The notes under the pieces: generated by a model | What the model was told of the DNA's origin: nothing | Databases searched by the model: none | Seen by the model: only the letters and a program-made list of their open reading frames with translations | Part shown: piece after piece, positions 11,021 to 20,191 of the stretch | How the letters are laid out: the number at the start of each line of letters is the position of its first letter | How positions within the stretch are numbered: position 1 is the stretch's first letter | DNA from: Clostridia bacterium | Lineage (GTDB): Bacteria; Bacillota; Clostridia; Christensenellales; Borkfalkiaceae | Length of the DNA: 64,000 nt | NCBI GenBank assembly: GCA_900771345.1 | Contig: CAAGNQ010000063.1 | Span: 1-64,000 of the forward strand | Reading direction: 5' to 3' | Program-made: the position numbers and the translations under genes

Positions 11021-12430
11021 ATGGACACATTGAATAGCGCTGCAACAATGGAAAAAATCGTAAACCTTTGCAAAGGCAGAGGAATTATATTCCCAGGTAG
11101 TGAAATCTACGGTGGGCTTGCTAACACTTGGGACTACGGTCCTCTAGGCGTTGAACTTAAAAATAACATTAAGCGCGCTTGGTGGCAAAAATTCGTTACC
11201 GAGAATAAACTTAACGTTGGGCTTGACGCCGCAATATTGATGAACCCTCAAACTTGGGTTGCATCAGGGCATTTGGCTGGGTTTTCCGACCCTCTTATGG
11301 ACTGCAAGGAATGCCACGAGCGTTTTAGAGCAGATAAACTTATTGAGGACTGGACTAAAGAGAATAATTTTACTCTTCCAAAGCCTATCGACGCATTTTC
11401 TCACGAGGAAATGAAAGCGTTCGTTGAAGAGCACAATATCCCTTGCCCTACTTGTAAAAAACATAACTTTACTGATATTCGTCAGTTTAACCTTATGTTT
11501 AAAACCTTCCAAGGCGTAACTGAGGACGCTAAAAACACCGTTTATCTTCGCCCTGAAACAGCGCAAGGAATTTTTACTAACTTTGTAAACGTTCAGAGAA
11601 CTACAAGAAGAAAAATGCCTTTCGGTATCGCTCAAATCGGAAAGTCTTTCCGTAACGAGATTACTCCTGGTAACTTTATCTTCCGTGTTCGTGAATTTGA
11701 ACAAATGGAACTTGAGTTTTTCTGTAAACCTGGTACTGACTTAGAATGGTTTAACTACTGGAGAAGTTTCTGCCGTGACTGGCTATTATCTATCGGCATA
11801 AAGGAAGAAAGATTAAGACTGCGTGACCACGACCCTGAAGAATTGTGTTTCTATTCTAAAGCGACGACCGACTTTGAGTTCCTTTTCCCATTCGGTTGGG
11901 GCGAACTTTGGGGGGTTGCAGATAGAACTGATTACGATTTAACCCAGCATAAAAACGTTTCGGGCAAAGACCTATCTTACTTTGACCAAGAAACAGGCGA
12001 AAGATATATTCCGTACGTTGTTGAGCCTAGCCTAGGCGTGGAAAGAACGGTTTTAGCAGTTCTTTGCAACGCTTATGACGAAGAGGTTGTTGATAGCGAG
12101 AAAAATGACGTTAGAACTGTTCTTCGTTTGCATCCAACCCTTGCTCCGTTTAAGTGCGCAATTCTACCGTTATCAAAGAAATTAGGCGACAAGGCTGATG
12201 AAATTTATAGCGATTTAATCAAATCTTTCCCTGTTGATTACGACGAGTCTGGCTCAATCGGTAAGCGTTATCGCCGTCAAGACGAAATTGGTACGCCGTT
12301 TTGCATTACCGTTGACTTTGATACGCTAGAAGATAACTCTGTTACAATTCGTGATAGAGATACTATGGCGCAAATCAGACTTCCTATTTCAGAATTAAAA
12401 AATTATATTAGCGAAAAAATTAAATTTTAA
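11021..12430 (+). CDS. glyQS: Glycyl-tRNA synthetase, dimeric type
   Basis: A 469-residue class IIa synthetase of the alpha-2 type. Motif 2 is visible as [19 protein letters not shown], motif 3 as [11 protein letters not shown], and a Cys-rich insert ([15 protein letters not shown]) probably binds zinc. A C-terminal anticodon-binding domain follows (residues about 370-469). It charges tRNA-Gly. The start has AAAAAGGAAAAA upstream and a sigma-A promoter. It is followed by rubrerythrin 23 bases later, with no terminator between. Confidence 0.97.
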   Translation: MDTLNSAATMEKIVNLCKGRGIIFPGSEIYGGLANTWDYGPLGVELKNNIKRAWWQKFVTENKLNVGLDAAILMNPQTWVASGHLAGFSDPLMDCKECHERFRADKLIEDWTKENNFTLPKPIDAFSHEEMKAFVEEHNIPCPTCKKHNFTDIRQFNLMFKTFQGVTEDAKNTVYLRPETAQGIFTNFVNVQRTTRRKMPFGIAQIGKSFRNEITPGNFIFRVREFEQMELEFFCKPGTDLEWFNYWRSFCRDWLLSIGIKEERLRLRDHDPEELCFYSKATTDFEFLFPFGWGELWGVADRTDYDLTQHKNVSGKDLSYFDQETGERYIPYVVEPSLGVERTVLAVLCNAYDEEVVDSEKNDVRTVLRLHPTLAPFKCAILPLSKKLGDKADEIYSDLIKSFPVDYDESGSIGKRYRRQDEIGTPFCITVDFDTLEDNSVTIRDRDTMAQIRLPISELKNYISEKIKF

Positions 12431-12453
12431 TAATAAACATTATGGAGGGAATT

Positions 12454-12987
12454 ATGAACTTAAAAGGAACTAAAACAGAAAAAAATTTATGGGAGGCTTT
12501 TGCAGGCGAATCGCAAGCGAGAAATAAATACACTTATTTTGCTTCAAAGGCTAAAAAGGAAGGCTACGAACAAATCGCTGCCCTCTTTCTTGAAACGGCA
12601 GACAACGAGAAAGAGCACGCAAAAATTTGGTTTAAACTTTTAGAAGGCATTAAATCAACCCCTGAAAATCTAAAGGCTGCCGCAAAGGGCGAAAACGAAG
12701 AATGGACGGATATGTACGCAAGAATGGCAAAAGAGGCTGAAGAAGAAGGGTTTGACGATATTGCAAGGCTGTTTAAGGGCGTTCTTGCAATCGAAAAGGA
12801 ACACGAAGAAAGATATCTTGCTCTTCTTAAGAATATCGAAGACGACACAGTGTTTAAAAAGAACACAAAAGCAGTATGGATTTGCAGAAACTGTGGTCAT
12901 ATCATTGATAGTGCGCAAGCACCTCAAAAATGCCCTGTTTGCGACCATCCTCAAGCATACTTCCAACTTCGCGTTATAAATTATTAA
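12454..12987 (+). CDS. rbr: Rubrerythrin
   Basis: A 177-residue protein with an N-terminal four-helix di-iron domain ([28 protein letters not shown] ligands) and a C-terminal rubredoxin-like iron site (CRNCGH and [11 protein letters not shown]). It reduces hydrogen peroxide in the cytosol of anaerobes. The ATG at 12454 is chosen because GGAGG sits 6 bases before it; an upstream in-frame ATG overlaps that RBS. It ends in the first copy of a repeated terminator. Confidence 0.96.
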   Translation: MNLKGTKTEKNLWEAFAGESQARNKYTYFASKAKKEGYEQIAALFLETADNEKEHAKIWFKLLEGIKSTPENLKAAAKGENEEWTDMYARMAKEAEEEGFDDIARLFKGVLAIEKEHEERYLALLKNIEDDTVFKKNTKAVWICRNCGHIIDSAQAPQKCPVCDHPQAYFQLRVINY

Positions 12988-12996
12988 TATTTGTAA

Positions 12997-13033
12997 AAAA
13001 TCAAAAAGGCACTCGAACGAGTGCCTTTTTATT
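12997..13033. terminator. Bidirectional terminator, copy 1 of a 37-bp duplicate
   Basis: A 12-bp stem (AAAAAGGCACTC / GAGTGCCTTTTT) with a GAAC-type loop closes the rubrerythrin gene and the convergent XRE gene. The 37 bases are identical to 14001-14037, on the other side of the XRE/DUF2752/TM2 module. Confidence 0.9.
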
Positions 13034-13040
13034 ATTAACG

Positions 13041-13244
13041 TTATATAGGTTCTCTCCCTAATATTGCGTCAGTAGTTTCTTCATAAAAATCGGCTATTTG
13101 GCATAGTGTTGCTAACGATAATTCCCTCTGCCCATTTTCATAACGACAATATGCTTGCCTAGAAATATTTAATACCTTTGCAACCTGATTTTGAGTTAAT
13201 TTTTTCTGTTTTCTTAATTTTTTTAAATTTTCACCTATATTCAT
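13041..13244 (-). CDS. Small XRE-family transcriptional repressor
   Basis: A 67-residue single-domain helix-turn-helix protein (LRKQKKLTQNQVAKVLNISR, then YENGQRELSLATLCQIADFY), typical of small XRE regulators of membrane-protein modules. No Shine-Dalgarno sequence precedes the ATG, so translation may be from a very short or leaderless message. The divergent intergenic region holds repeated GGTGCT/AGCACC half-sites overlapping the promoter of the neighbouring gene, which this protein most likely binds (inference). The divergent DUF2752-TM2 pair is its probable target. Confidence 0.9.
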   Translation of the reverse strand: MNIGENLKKLRKQKKLTQNQVAKVLNISRQAYCRYENGQRELSLATLCQIADFYEETTDAILGREPI

Positions 13245-13245
13245 A

Positions 13246-13274
13246 TTGACATGTTACCACTTTGGTGCTATAAT
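13246..13274 (+). promoter_or_regulatory. Consensus sigma-A promoter of the DUF2752-TM2 pair
   Basis: Perfect -35 TTGACA (13246-13251), 17-base spacer and perfect -10 TATAAT (13269-13274). A promoter this strong would need repression, which fits the overlapping operator. Confidence 0.88.
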
Positions 13275-13300
13275 ATACCAAAAAGCACCAAAATGGTGCT
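13261..13300. promoter_or_regulatory. Putative XRE operator: three GGTGCT half-sites
   Basis: TTTGGTGCT (13261-13269) overlaps the -10 box. AGCACCA-AAA-TGGTGCT (13284-13300) is a perfect 7-3-7 palindrome at the expected transcription start. The first half-site and the AGCACCAAA arm also form a wider inverted repeat. Binding by the adjacent XRE protein is inferred from position and symmetry. Confidence 0.72.
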
Positions 13301-13314
13301 AAAATCACGTAGGT

Positions 13315-13656
13315 ATGAAAACTAAAATAATTAATTGGTTATTAATAGACTTAACTATTCTACTGATTGCGGCATTATATTATCTTCTAATATATCTTCT
13401 AGACACTAGTTGCTTAATTAAAAAAATTATAGGAATTGAATGCCCTACGTGTGGAATGACGCGCTCTATAGTTTGCTTATTAAAAGGGGATATACTGGGA
13501 TATTTTCGTTTTAATTACTTAGGCTTACCTACACTTTTAGTTATTTATCTTACATTTCATATACAAAATGAAAAATCAAAAAAGATAATGAACGTAATAT
13601 GTATTGCATTAGCACTTGCAATACTTCTACGTTATATTATAAATTTTTACATCTAG
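13315..13656 (+). CDS. DUF2752-family membrane protein
   Basis: A 113-residue protein with three hydrophobic segments and the family signature CPTCGMTRS (residues about 43-51) between the first and second. DUF2752 proteins are small membrane proteins of unknown function. It is the first gene of a two-gene unit with the TM2 gene 10 bases downstream, under a consensus promoter and a palindromic operator. The RBS is poor (TAGGT directly before ATG). Confidence 0.88.
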   Translation: MKTKIINWLLIDLTILLIAALYYLLIYLLDTSCLIKKIIGIECPTCGMTRSIVCLLKGDILGYFRFNYLGLPTLLVIYLTFHIQNEKSKKIMNVICIALALAILLRYIINFYI

Positions 13657-13666
13657 GAGAATTTTT

Positions 13667-14002
13667 ATGACACAAGAGAAAATTGATGCATTTATGCTGG
13701 CAAACACTCAATATTTTCCACCAGAAAGTATTATGATGTTGAGAGAGAGAATGTTGAACGTTGATGACAACAAGTTATGGGTATTACAAAGCGCTGATTT
13801 TAAATCCCCTACTACTACCTTTATTATTTCCTTATTATTAGGCAGTTGGGGAATTGATAGATTTATGCTTGGTGACACAGGTATGGGCGTGTTAAAACTT
13901 CTTACTGGTGGGCTTTGTGGAATTTTAACCATAGTTGATTGGTTTACGATTGGGAAGAAAACCAAAGAACATAATCTTCAAAAAATAATGGCAATATTAT
14001 AA
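13667..14002 (+). CDS. TM2-domain protein
   Basis: A 111-residue protein. Residues about 45-105 form a TM2 domain: a hydrophobic helix, the short GIDRFMLGDTGMG turn, then a second helix with GGLCGILTIVDWF. The N-terminal 40 residues are soluble and helical. TM2 proteins often sit beside DUF2752 genes, but their role is unknown. AGGAG lies 7 bases before the ATG. It ends in the second copy of the duplicated terminator. Confidence 0.9.
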   Translation: MTQEKIDAFMLANTQYFPPESIMMLRERMLNVDDNKLWVLQSADFKSPTTTFIISLLLGSWGIDRFMLGDTGMGVLKLLTGGLCGILTIVDWFTIGKKTKEHNLQKIMAIL

Positions 14003-14037
14003 AATCAAAAAGGCACTCGAACGAGTGCCTTTTTATT
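14001..14037. terminator. Bidirectional terminator, copy 2 of a 37-bp duplicate
   Basis: Identical over 37 bases to 12997-13033. It serves the TM2 gene on the plus strand and, being palindromic, the convergent HIT gene on the minus strand. Confidence 0.9.
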
Positions 14038-14049
14038 TTGCTATTTAGT

Positions 14050-14391
14050 TTATGCAGGTGTCCAACCCATTTTTTGCCCTGATAGGATATGAATATGCAA
14101 GTGAAATACCGTTTGCCCTGCATCGTCACCTTGATTTATTACCAAGCGATACCCGTTTTCTAAGCCCAACTCTTTTTTTAGCTCTGGAATCTTTTCAAAA
14201 CATTTTTTAAGCATTTCACTTTGCTCCTTGGTCATATCGGCAAGAAGTTTAAAGTGGCTTTTCGGCACGCACAAATAGTGATTTTTTGCCTTAGGGTCAA
14301 TATCCTTAAAAATCACCATATTTTCATCTTCATACATTTTGCTAGCAGGAATTTCCCCTGCGATTATTTTACAAAACAAGCAGTTTTCCAT
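14050..14391 (-). CDS. HIT-family nucleotide hydrolase (HinT-like)
   Basis: A 113-residue histidine-triad protein. The catalytic triad reads HLHIHIL near the C-terminus, and the family start CLFCKIIAGEIPASK is present. HinT-type enzymes hydrolyse adenosine 5'-phosphoramidates and aminoacyl-AMP adducts in the cytosol. It lies 18 bases downstream of mtaB and may be the last gene of the heat-shock operon transcript. Confidence 0.94.
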   Translation of the reverse strand: MENCLFCKIIAGEIPASKMYEDENMVIFKDIDPKAKNHYLCVPKSHFKLLADMTKEQSEMLKKCFEKIPELKKELGLENGYRLVINQGDDAGQTVFHLHIHILSGQKMGWTPA

Positions 14392-14409
14392 AATCTTTTC
14401 CTCTTTATT

Positions 14410-15645
14410 TTATTCTAATTCGGTAAGTGCGCCGTCCTTAAAGGGCGCTACTACCTTAACTTTGACAATGTTATCGATTTTAATATCACTCTTAAGATAA
14501 AGCCTTAGGTAGTTTTCAGAATATCCCTCTAAATAATCGCCTTTTATTTCCTCTGGCAATAACTCTAGCCTTTCCCCTACCATTTGTTTAGCAAAATTCT
14601 GCTTAAATTGCTTTTTTAATTCAAGGAGTTTATCTAGCCTTTGCTTTTTTATCTCGTGACTAATATCTTTCATTTTATAGGCAACCGTGCCACTTCTCGG
14701 ACTAAACGGGAAAGGGTGAATGTCAGAAAAATTTATACTTTTAACAAACTCTAAAGTCGTTAAAAAATCTTCTTCCGTTTCGGTTGGAAATCCAACTATA
14801 ATATCGGTTGTTATCCCTGCTAACGGGAAATATTTTCTAATTAAATTTACCTTTTGAGCATACTCACTAGTAGTATAGTGCCTATTCATTTTCTTTAGCA
14901 CGCTATCACAGCCCGACTGCAATGATAAGTGAAAATGAGGTGCAAAATTTTTAAGGTTTTTAAGCGCAATCAAAAATTCGTCCGTTATAACGTTTACTTC
15001 CAATGAGCCAAGCCTAATCCTAGTATCAATATCACTAAGAGAGTTCATTAAATCTGTAAGCGTTAACCCCTCGTACTCATACGCCGAAAGGTTTATTCCG
15101 TTAATAACTGCCTCTTTTGGCGCAAGTGTGAGAAGTTCCTCTCTTACCTTTTGAGGATTTCTTCCCCTGCTTCTGCCACGAAGATATGGAATAATACAGT
15201 ACGAGCAGAAATTATTACAACCGTCTTGAACTTTTATGTAAGTCCTCGTCCTAAGCGATTTTGCAGTAATAAGTTCTTCATACTCTGTAACAGGCTTAGA
15301 TATTTTTACCCCCGACAAATCTAACATATCAAGGATTTTTTGTTTGTTAAATACCCCTGTTACAAGAAAATTTTTATCTTTTTCGGCAAATGCTGAAAAG
15401 TTTTTCTGTACGGCACAGCCTGTAAAGATAATTTTTGCGTTGTTATTAAGTTTTTTTATTCGGCTTGCCATCTGCCTTGATTTTTTTTCAGCCTCTGCCG
15501 TAACAGCACAGGTATTAACTATGTATAGGTCGGCAGGGACAAGTTTATCACTTACCTCGTATCCTCTTTTTTCAAGACCACAAATAAGCGAATCGCTTTC
15601 GCATTCGTTTACCTTGCAACCGAGAGTAAAAACTACTGCTTTCAT
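14410..15645 (-). CDS. mtaB: tRNA (t6A37) methylthiotransferase MtaB
   Basis: A 411-residue radical-SAM enzyme. The N-terminal UPF0004 domain has three Cys (TLGCKVNECES, NTCAVT, FTGCAV). The radical-SAM cluster is CNNFCSYC, followed by RGRSRGR. A C-terminal TRAM domain follows. The short form and TLGCKVN start mark MtaB rather than MiaB; it converts t6A37 to ms2t6A37 in tRNA-Lys. The ATG at 15645 overlaps the prmA stop (TAATG) and has AAAGGA upstream, so coupling with prmA is likely. Confidence 0.95.
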   Translation of the reverse strand: MKAVVFTLGCKVNECESDSLICGLEKRGYEVSDKLVPADLYIVNTCAVTAEAEKKSRQMASRIKKLNNNAKIIFTGCAVQKNFSAFAEKDKNFLVTGVFNKQKILDMLDLSGVKISKPVTEYEELITAKSLRTRTYIKVQDGCNNFCSYCIIPYLRGRSRGRNPQKVREELLTLAPKEAVINGINLSAYEYEGLTLTDLMNSLSDIDTRIRLGSLEVNVITDEFLIALKNLKNFAPHFHLSLQSGCDSVLKKMNRHYTTSEYAQKVNLIRKYFPLAGITTDIIVGFPTETEEDFLTTLEFVKSINFSDIHPFPFSPRSGTVAYKMKDISHEIKKQRLDKLLELKKQFKQNFAKQMVGERLELLPEEIKGDYLEGYSENYLRLYLKSDIKIDNIVKVKVVAPFKDGALTELE

Positions 15646-16583
15646 TATTTTTTTCCTTTTTGCATAACGACAGCCGACCATTCACCCTTGATTTTTTCTT
15701 CTACAGGAATAAAACCAGCCGTAAGATATGCGTCTTTTACTGCCGACAATCTATCTATAAGTATTCCACTTAAGATTATTTTTCCATCATCAAGCAGGTT
15801 CTCACCTATATACGGCGCGAATGCTATTAAAACTTCTGCCATAATATTGCAAACTATAACGTTGCCTTTAACGGTGTTATCGTCTAGAAGATTTTTAAGC
15901 AATACCTTGCCGTTTTTAACGTCGTTTAGTTGCATATTGTGTTCGGTTGCCGTTATTGCACACTCGTCAATATCGGTCATAATAACCTCTTTTGCACCGA
16001 GTTTACTAGCCGTTATTCCGAGTATTCCACTACCACAACCAACGTCTAAAACCACGTCCTCATTACTAACGTGCTTTTCCAAAAAATATACGCACATTGA
16101 AGTCGTTTCGTGTTCGCCCGTGCCGAACGCCATATTAGAGTCGAGTTTTACTATTATTTCGCCCTCGTTTTTCTCGTACTTAATCCATTCGGGCAGAATA
16201 ACTATTTTTCCGATATGAATAGGCTTAAAATGCTCTTTCCATTGTTCACGCCAAAGGTCGCCGTCAATCTCACGCTTTGAAGTTTCTAACGTTCCAAAGT
16301 CTAAGAAATTGTTGTTTTTAAATTCTATAAGTCGATTTTCTATCTCTTTTATGCTGTCTTTTGCTTGCTCTATAGGCAAATAGCACTTAACGAGCACGCT
16401 TTTATCTGCCTTAAAAATATTTTCGTCGGCATAATCCCAAGCCCTTTTATCCTTTGCGAGCGCTATAACGTCCTCAATATCGCTTATCACCACGCCAGAA
16501 TCGGTGTATTCCCAGAGCATATCACTAATAATATCCCCACCCTCGTGGGTTGTTGAAATGGTAAGTTCGATAAATTTATTCAT
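15645..16583 (-). CDS. prmA: Ribosomal protein L11 methyltransferase
   Basis: A 312-residue methyltransferase with the SAM motif DVGCGSGILGI, the CNIMAEVL motif IV and the conserved FGTGEHETT segment of PrmA. It trimethylates ribosomal protein L11. The ATG at 16583 starts 2 bases after the dnaJ stop; an in-frame ATG 12 bases upstream, inside dnaJ, is the alternative, and neither has a strong RBS. It belongs to the hrcA-grpE-dnaK-dnaJ-prmA-mtaB cluster common in Bacillota. Confidence 0.95.
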   Translation of the reverse strand: MNKFIELTISTTHEGGDIISDMLWEYTDSGVVISDIEDVIALAKDKRAWDYADENIFKADKSVLVKCYLPIEQAKDSIKEIENRLIEFKNNNFLDFGTLETSKREIDGDLWREQWKEHFKPIHIGKIVILPEWIKYEKNEGEIIVKLDSNMAFGTGEHETTSMCVYFLEKHVSNEDVVLDVGCGSGILGITASKLGAKEVIMTDIDECAITATEHNMQLNDVKNGKVLLKNLLDDNTVKGNVIVCNIMAEVLIAFAPYIGENLLDDGKIILSGILIDRLSAVKDAYLTAGFIPVEEKIKGEWSAVVMQKGKK

Positions 16584-16584
16584 A

Positions 16585-17718
16585 CTATTTCTCATACGGA
16601 TTCGTGCCGTACATACTCTGTATATTATCCCTATATTGTTTCATATGTGGACATTGCTTAATTTCGCTTTCTTTTTCTAATTGCTCGAAAAGTTTTTTCT
16701 GCTCTTTAGAAAGTTTAGTTGGCACTTCAACAATAACAGTTAAAATTAAATCACCCGTGCCTCTAGCCGATTTTATCCCCTTGCCTCTAACAACGAAAAT
16801 TTTACCACTCTGCGTACCCTCGGGAATAGTGTATTCCATAGTATCGTCAATAAGAGGAATTTTAATTTTTCCACCGAGTGCCGCCGTTTTTAGACTAATC
16901 GGAACTTTTATGCGAAGGTCAAAGTTTGAACGCTCGAAGATTTTACTTGGCTCAACGCGCATCACCACGATTAAATCGCCAGCCGGTCCACCGTTTTTAC
17001 TTGCCTCACCGTAGCCTTGCTTTCTTATATAACTACCAGTATCTGCACCTGCTGGAATATCAAACGTAACGCTAGTGTTTTTCTTAACGTATCCCCTGCC
17101 GTTACAGGTTGGGCAGTTATCTATAATTTTCTTACCCGTGCCCCTACATTCGTCACAAGCCCTGACGTTAACTGAACGGAAAAATCCGTTACTCGAGGTA
17201 TACTGAACTTGACCTGTTCCTCCACATTTTTCACAAGTCTTATAAGCAGTACCCCCCTTTGCACCCGTTCCGTTACAACTTGAGCAAGGCTCGTTTCTGT
17301 TATAAACGACCTCTCTTCTGCATCCTTTTGCAGCGTCTAAAAAACTAAGCGTTAATTCAATGGTTATGTCTTGACCTTTAGTTTTAGTCTGCGCACGACT
17401 TCTACCACCACCAAAGCCACCAAAAATATCTCCAAAAATATCTTCAAAGCCACCAAATCCACTAAATCCTGAACCACCACCAAAGCCACCCATATTCCCA
17501 TTAGGGTCGCCAAAGGTGTCATAATTCTTTCTTTTCGTTTGGTCAGATAAAACCTCGTTAGCCTCGTTGATTTCCTTAAACTTCTCTGCAGCCTCTTTGT
17601 CGTTAGGATGAAGGTCGGGGTGATATTTTCTAGCAAGCGTTCTGTACGCTTTTTTTATCTCGTCAGGCGTTGCATTCTTTGAAACGCCAAGAGTTTCATA
17701 ATAATCTTTCTTTGCCAT
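16585..17718 (-). CDS. dnaJ: Chaperone DnaJ (Hsp40)
   Basis: A 377-residue type I DnaJ. It has a J domain with the HPD motif (KYHPDLHP), a Gly/Phe-rich region (about 75-105), four CxxCxGxG zinc repeats ([32 protein letters not shown]) and the C-terminal substrate-binding domain. It delivers clients to DnaK and stimulates its ATPase. AAAGGAC precedes the ATG. A perfect hairpin lies between dnaK and dnaJ. Confidence 0.98.
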   Translation of the reverse strand: MAKKDYYETLGVSKNATPDEIKKAYRTLARKYHPDLHPNDKEAAEKFKEINEANEVLSDQTKRKNYDTFGDPNGNMGGFGGGSGFSGFGGFEDIFGDIFGGFGGGRSRAQTKTKGQDITIELTLSFLDAAKGCRREVVYNRNEPCSSCNGTGAKGGTAYKTCEKCGGTGQVQYTSSNGFFRSVNVRACDECRGTGKKIIDNCPTCNGRGYVKKNTSVTFDIPAGADTGSYIRKQGYGEASKNGGPAGDLIVVMRVEPSKIFERSNFDLRIKVPISLKTAALGGKIKIPLIDDTMEYTIPEGTQSGKIFVVRGKGIKSARGTGDLILTVIVEVPTKLSKEQKKLFEQLEKESEIKQCPHMKQYRDNIQSMYGTNPYEK

Positions 17719-17773
17719 AATCGTCCTTTTTTTGTCCTATATGAATAGCCTTAAATTCTCTTTTTAGCACAAA

Positions 17774-17800
17774 CTGAAAGGTAGAATTTCTACCTTTCAG
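17774..17800 (-). other. Intercistronic 13-bp perfect hairpin between dnaK and dnaJ
   Basis: CTGAAAGGTAGAA and TTCTACCTTTCAG form a perfect 13-bp stem around one base. No U tract follows on the minus strand, so a simple terminator is unlikely. An mRNA-stability or processing hairpin that sets the DnaK:DnaJ ratio is a reasonable guess. Confidence 0.6.
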
Positions 17801-17830
17801 TGCAAAATTTTGTATATAGTTAGTTTTTAT

Positions 17831-19633
17831 TTATTGATGAAATTCCTCTCCACCAGCGCCACCGTTAGCATTAGGGTCAAATCCCTCGCCTCCGTTAGGA
17901 TTTGCTTGCTGATAAATCTTTGAGAATATAGGTTGAACTTCGTTGTTGAGTTTTTCTGTTGCGGCAACTATTCTATCGTTATCGTTAGATTCTAGTTCTG
18001 CCTTAGCGCTCTTTACAGATTCTTCAAGCTTTGCCTTATCTTCTTCAGAAAGTTTATCTCCTAAATCTTTGATAGATTTTTCAACGGTGAAGATAAGTCC
18101 GTCAAGTTTATTGTGATTATCAACCACTTCTTTTCTCTTCTTATCTTCTTCTTCATACTGTTTAGCCTCGTTAACAGCCTTTTCAATATCAGCGTCAGAG
18201 AGATTTGATGAAGAAGTGATGGTGATGTTCTGCGATTTGCCAGTACCCATATCTTTTGCAGAAACGTTTACGATTCCGTTAGCGTCAATATCAAAGGTAA
18301 CTTCAATTTGTGGTACGCCACGAGGTGCTGGAGCAATTCCTGAAAGTTGAAAGTTGCCGAGAGTTTTATTGTCTTTAGCAAATTCTCTCTCGCCTTGCAA
18401 AATGTGAATATCAACTGCAGTTTGGTTATCTGCTGCAGTAGAGAATACTTGTGATTTCTTTACAGGGATAGTTGTGTTTCTTTCGATAAGTTTTGTGCAA
18501 ACGCCACCAAGCGTTTCAATACCGAGTGAAAGTGGAGTGACGTCTAAAAGTAAAACGTCTTTAACTTCGCCAGACAATACGCCACCTTGAATAGCAGCAC
18601 CGATTGCAACGCATTCGTCAGGGTTAATCCCTTTGAACGGCTCTTTGCCAGTTACCTTTCTAACCTCGTCAATAACGGCTGGAATTCTAGTCGAACCACC
18701 AACTAAAATAACCTTATCAATTTCGGAATATGAAAGACCTGCGTCCTTCATTGCGTTTTGCATAGGCGTAACGGTTGCTTGAACTAAGTCTTCGGTTAAA
18801 GCGTCGAATTTTTGTTTTGTTATATCAACGTCAAGGTGTTTTGGACCGGTTGCGTCTGCCGTGATAAACGGTAGGTTTACGTTAGTCTTGCTCATACCAG
18901 AAAGTTCGATTTTTGCCTTTTCAGCCGCTTCTTTAAGTCTTTGCATTGCGAGTTTATCGTTAGTTAAATCAATTCCCTCTTTTTGCTTAAATTCTTGAAC
19001 GAGATAATCCATAACTCTCTTATCAAAGTCGTCACCACCGAGCATGTTATTACCTTGTGTTGCCAAAACTTCAAACACGCCGTCGCCAATTTCCATAATA
19101 GAAACGTCAAAAGTTCCACCACCAAGGTCATAAATTATAACCTTTTGAGTTTTTCCTTCCTTATCAAGTCCGTAAGAAAGAGCGGCAGCAGTTGGCTCGT
19201 TGATTATACGAAGAACGTTAAGCCCTGCAATCTTGCCAGCGTCTTTGGTTGCTTGACGCTGACTATCTGAAAAGTATGCAGGAACGGTTATAACTGCGTC
19301 GGTAACCGTGCCACCAAGATATGCCTCTGCGTCCTTTTTAAGTTTTGTTAAAACCATTGCTGAAATTTCTTGTGGAGTGTACTTTTTATCGTCGATTGCT
19401 ACTTTATAATCAGAACCCATATGTCTTTTTATTGATGCTATCGTTCTGTCAGGATTAGAAACTGCCTGACGCTTTGCAACCTGACCTACAAGTCTTTCAC
19501 CATCTTTTTGGAAGGCAACTACTGAAGGGGTTGTTCTTGAGCCTTCGGCGTTAGCGATAACTATCGGCTCGCCGTTTTCCATAACTGCTACACACGAGTT
19601 TGTTGTTCCTAAGTCAATACCTATTGTTTTCAT
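17831..19633 (-). CDS. dnaK: Chaperone DnaK (Hsp70)
   Basis: A 600-residue Hsp70. The ATPase domain opens with [14 protein letters not shown] and contains [12 protein letters not shown] and [12 protein letters not shown]. The substrate-binding domain (about 385-500), helical lid and a Gly-rich acidic tail follow. Length and motifs are normal for Bacillota DnaK. It lies 24 bases after grpE in the HrcA-controlled operon. The RBS is AAGGAGAAA. Confidence 0.98.
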   Translation of the reverse strand: MKTIGIDLGTTNSCVAVMENGEPIVIANAEGSRTTPSVVAFQKDGERLVGQVAKRQAVSNPDRTIASIKRHMGSDYKVAIDDKKYTPQEISAMVLTKLKKDAEAYLGGTVTDAVITVPAYFSDSQRQATKDAGKIAGLNVLRIINEPTAAALSYGLDKEGKTQKVIIYDLGGGTFDVSIMEIGDGVFEVLATQGNNMLGGDDFDKRVMDYLVQEFKQKEGIDLTNDKLAMQRLKEAAEKAKIELSGMSKTNVNLPFITADATGPKHLDVDITKQKFDALTEDLVQATVTPMQNAMKDAGLSYSEIDKVILVGGSTRIPAVIDEVRKVTGKEPFKGINPDECVAIGAAIQGGVLSGEVKDVLLLDVTPLSLGIETLGGVCTKLIERNTTIPVKKSQVFSTAADNQTAVDIHILQGEREFAKDNKTLGNFQLSGIAPAPRGVPQIEVTFDIDANGIVNVSAKDMGTGKSQNITITSSSNLSDADIEKAVNEAKQYEEEDKKRKEVVDNHNKLDGLIFTVEKSIKDLGDKLSEEDKAKLEESVKSAKAELESNDNDRIVAATEKLNNEVQPIFSKIYQQANPNGGEGFDPNANGGAGGEEFHQ

Positions 19634-19657
19634 AATATAAATTTCTCCTTAATTTTC

Positions 19658-20179
19658 TTATTTAACTACGCTTACTTTTGCGTATCTGATTATCTTTTCT
19701 TTTTTTCTGTATCCCTTTTGGAATACCTGTTTAACGGTGTCGCTTTCCTCACCGTCAGCCCCCTCAACCTGCATAACAGCCTCTGCCTCATTAGGGTCGA
19801 ACGGCTTGCCGATAGGGTTAATTTCCTCAATTTCAAGTTCAGAAAGAGTATCGTTAAACTTTTGCCTAATTCTCTCTATTCCCTCTTGAGTTTTTTCGTC
19901 AAGACCTAAAGATAACGCCCAGTCCAAGTTGTCGCCAACGGGAAGAATTTTTACTATAACGCTCGCAATGCCCTCGTTAAAAGCGTCTTGCCAGAGTTTT
20001 GCATTTCTCTTTTTATAATTATCAAACTCGGCAACGTTTCTCATCCATTTATCCTTAAAATCTTCAACCTGCTTTTTAAGTTCTTCAATTTCTTTTATAA
20101 ACTTTTCGTCTTTTGCCGACGTCTTTTTAGTCTTTTGTTCAGTTTGATTTTTTTCAACCTTAACTTCTTTTTCGTCCAT
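19658..20179 (-). CDS. grpE: Nucleotide-exchange factor GrpE
   Basis: A 173-residue GrpE. It has a charged N-terminal coiled coil (about residues 5-60), the RNVAEFDNYKKR helix, then the beta-domain with the PIGKPFDPNEAEAVMQV signature. It exchanges ADP on DnaK. The gene sits 12 bases after hrcA and before dnaK. Confidence 0.97.
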   Translation of the reverse strand: MDEKEVKVEKNQTEQKTKKTSAKDEKFIKEIEELKKQVEDFKDKWMRNVAEFDNYKKRNAKLWQDAFNEGIASVIVKILPVGDNLDWALSLGLDEKTQEGIERIRQKFNDTLSELEIEEINPIGKPFDPNEAEAVMQVEGADGEESDTVKQVFQKGYRKKEKIIRYAKVSVVK

Positions 20180-20191
20180 TTTTATTATCCT

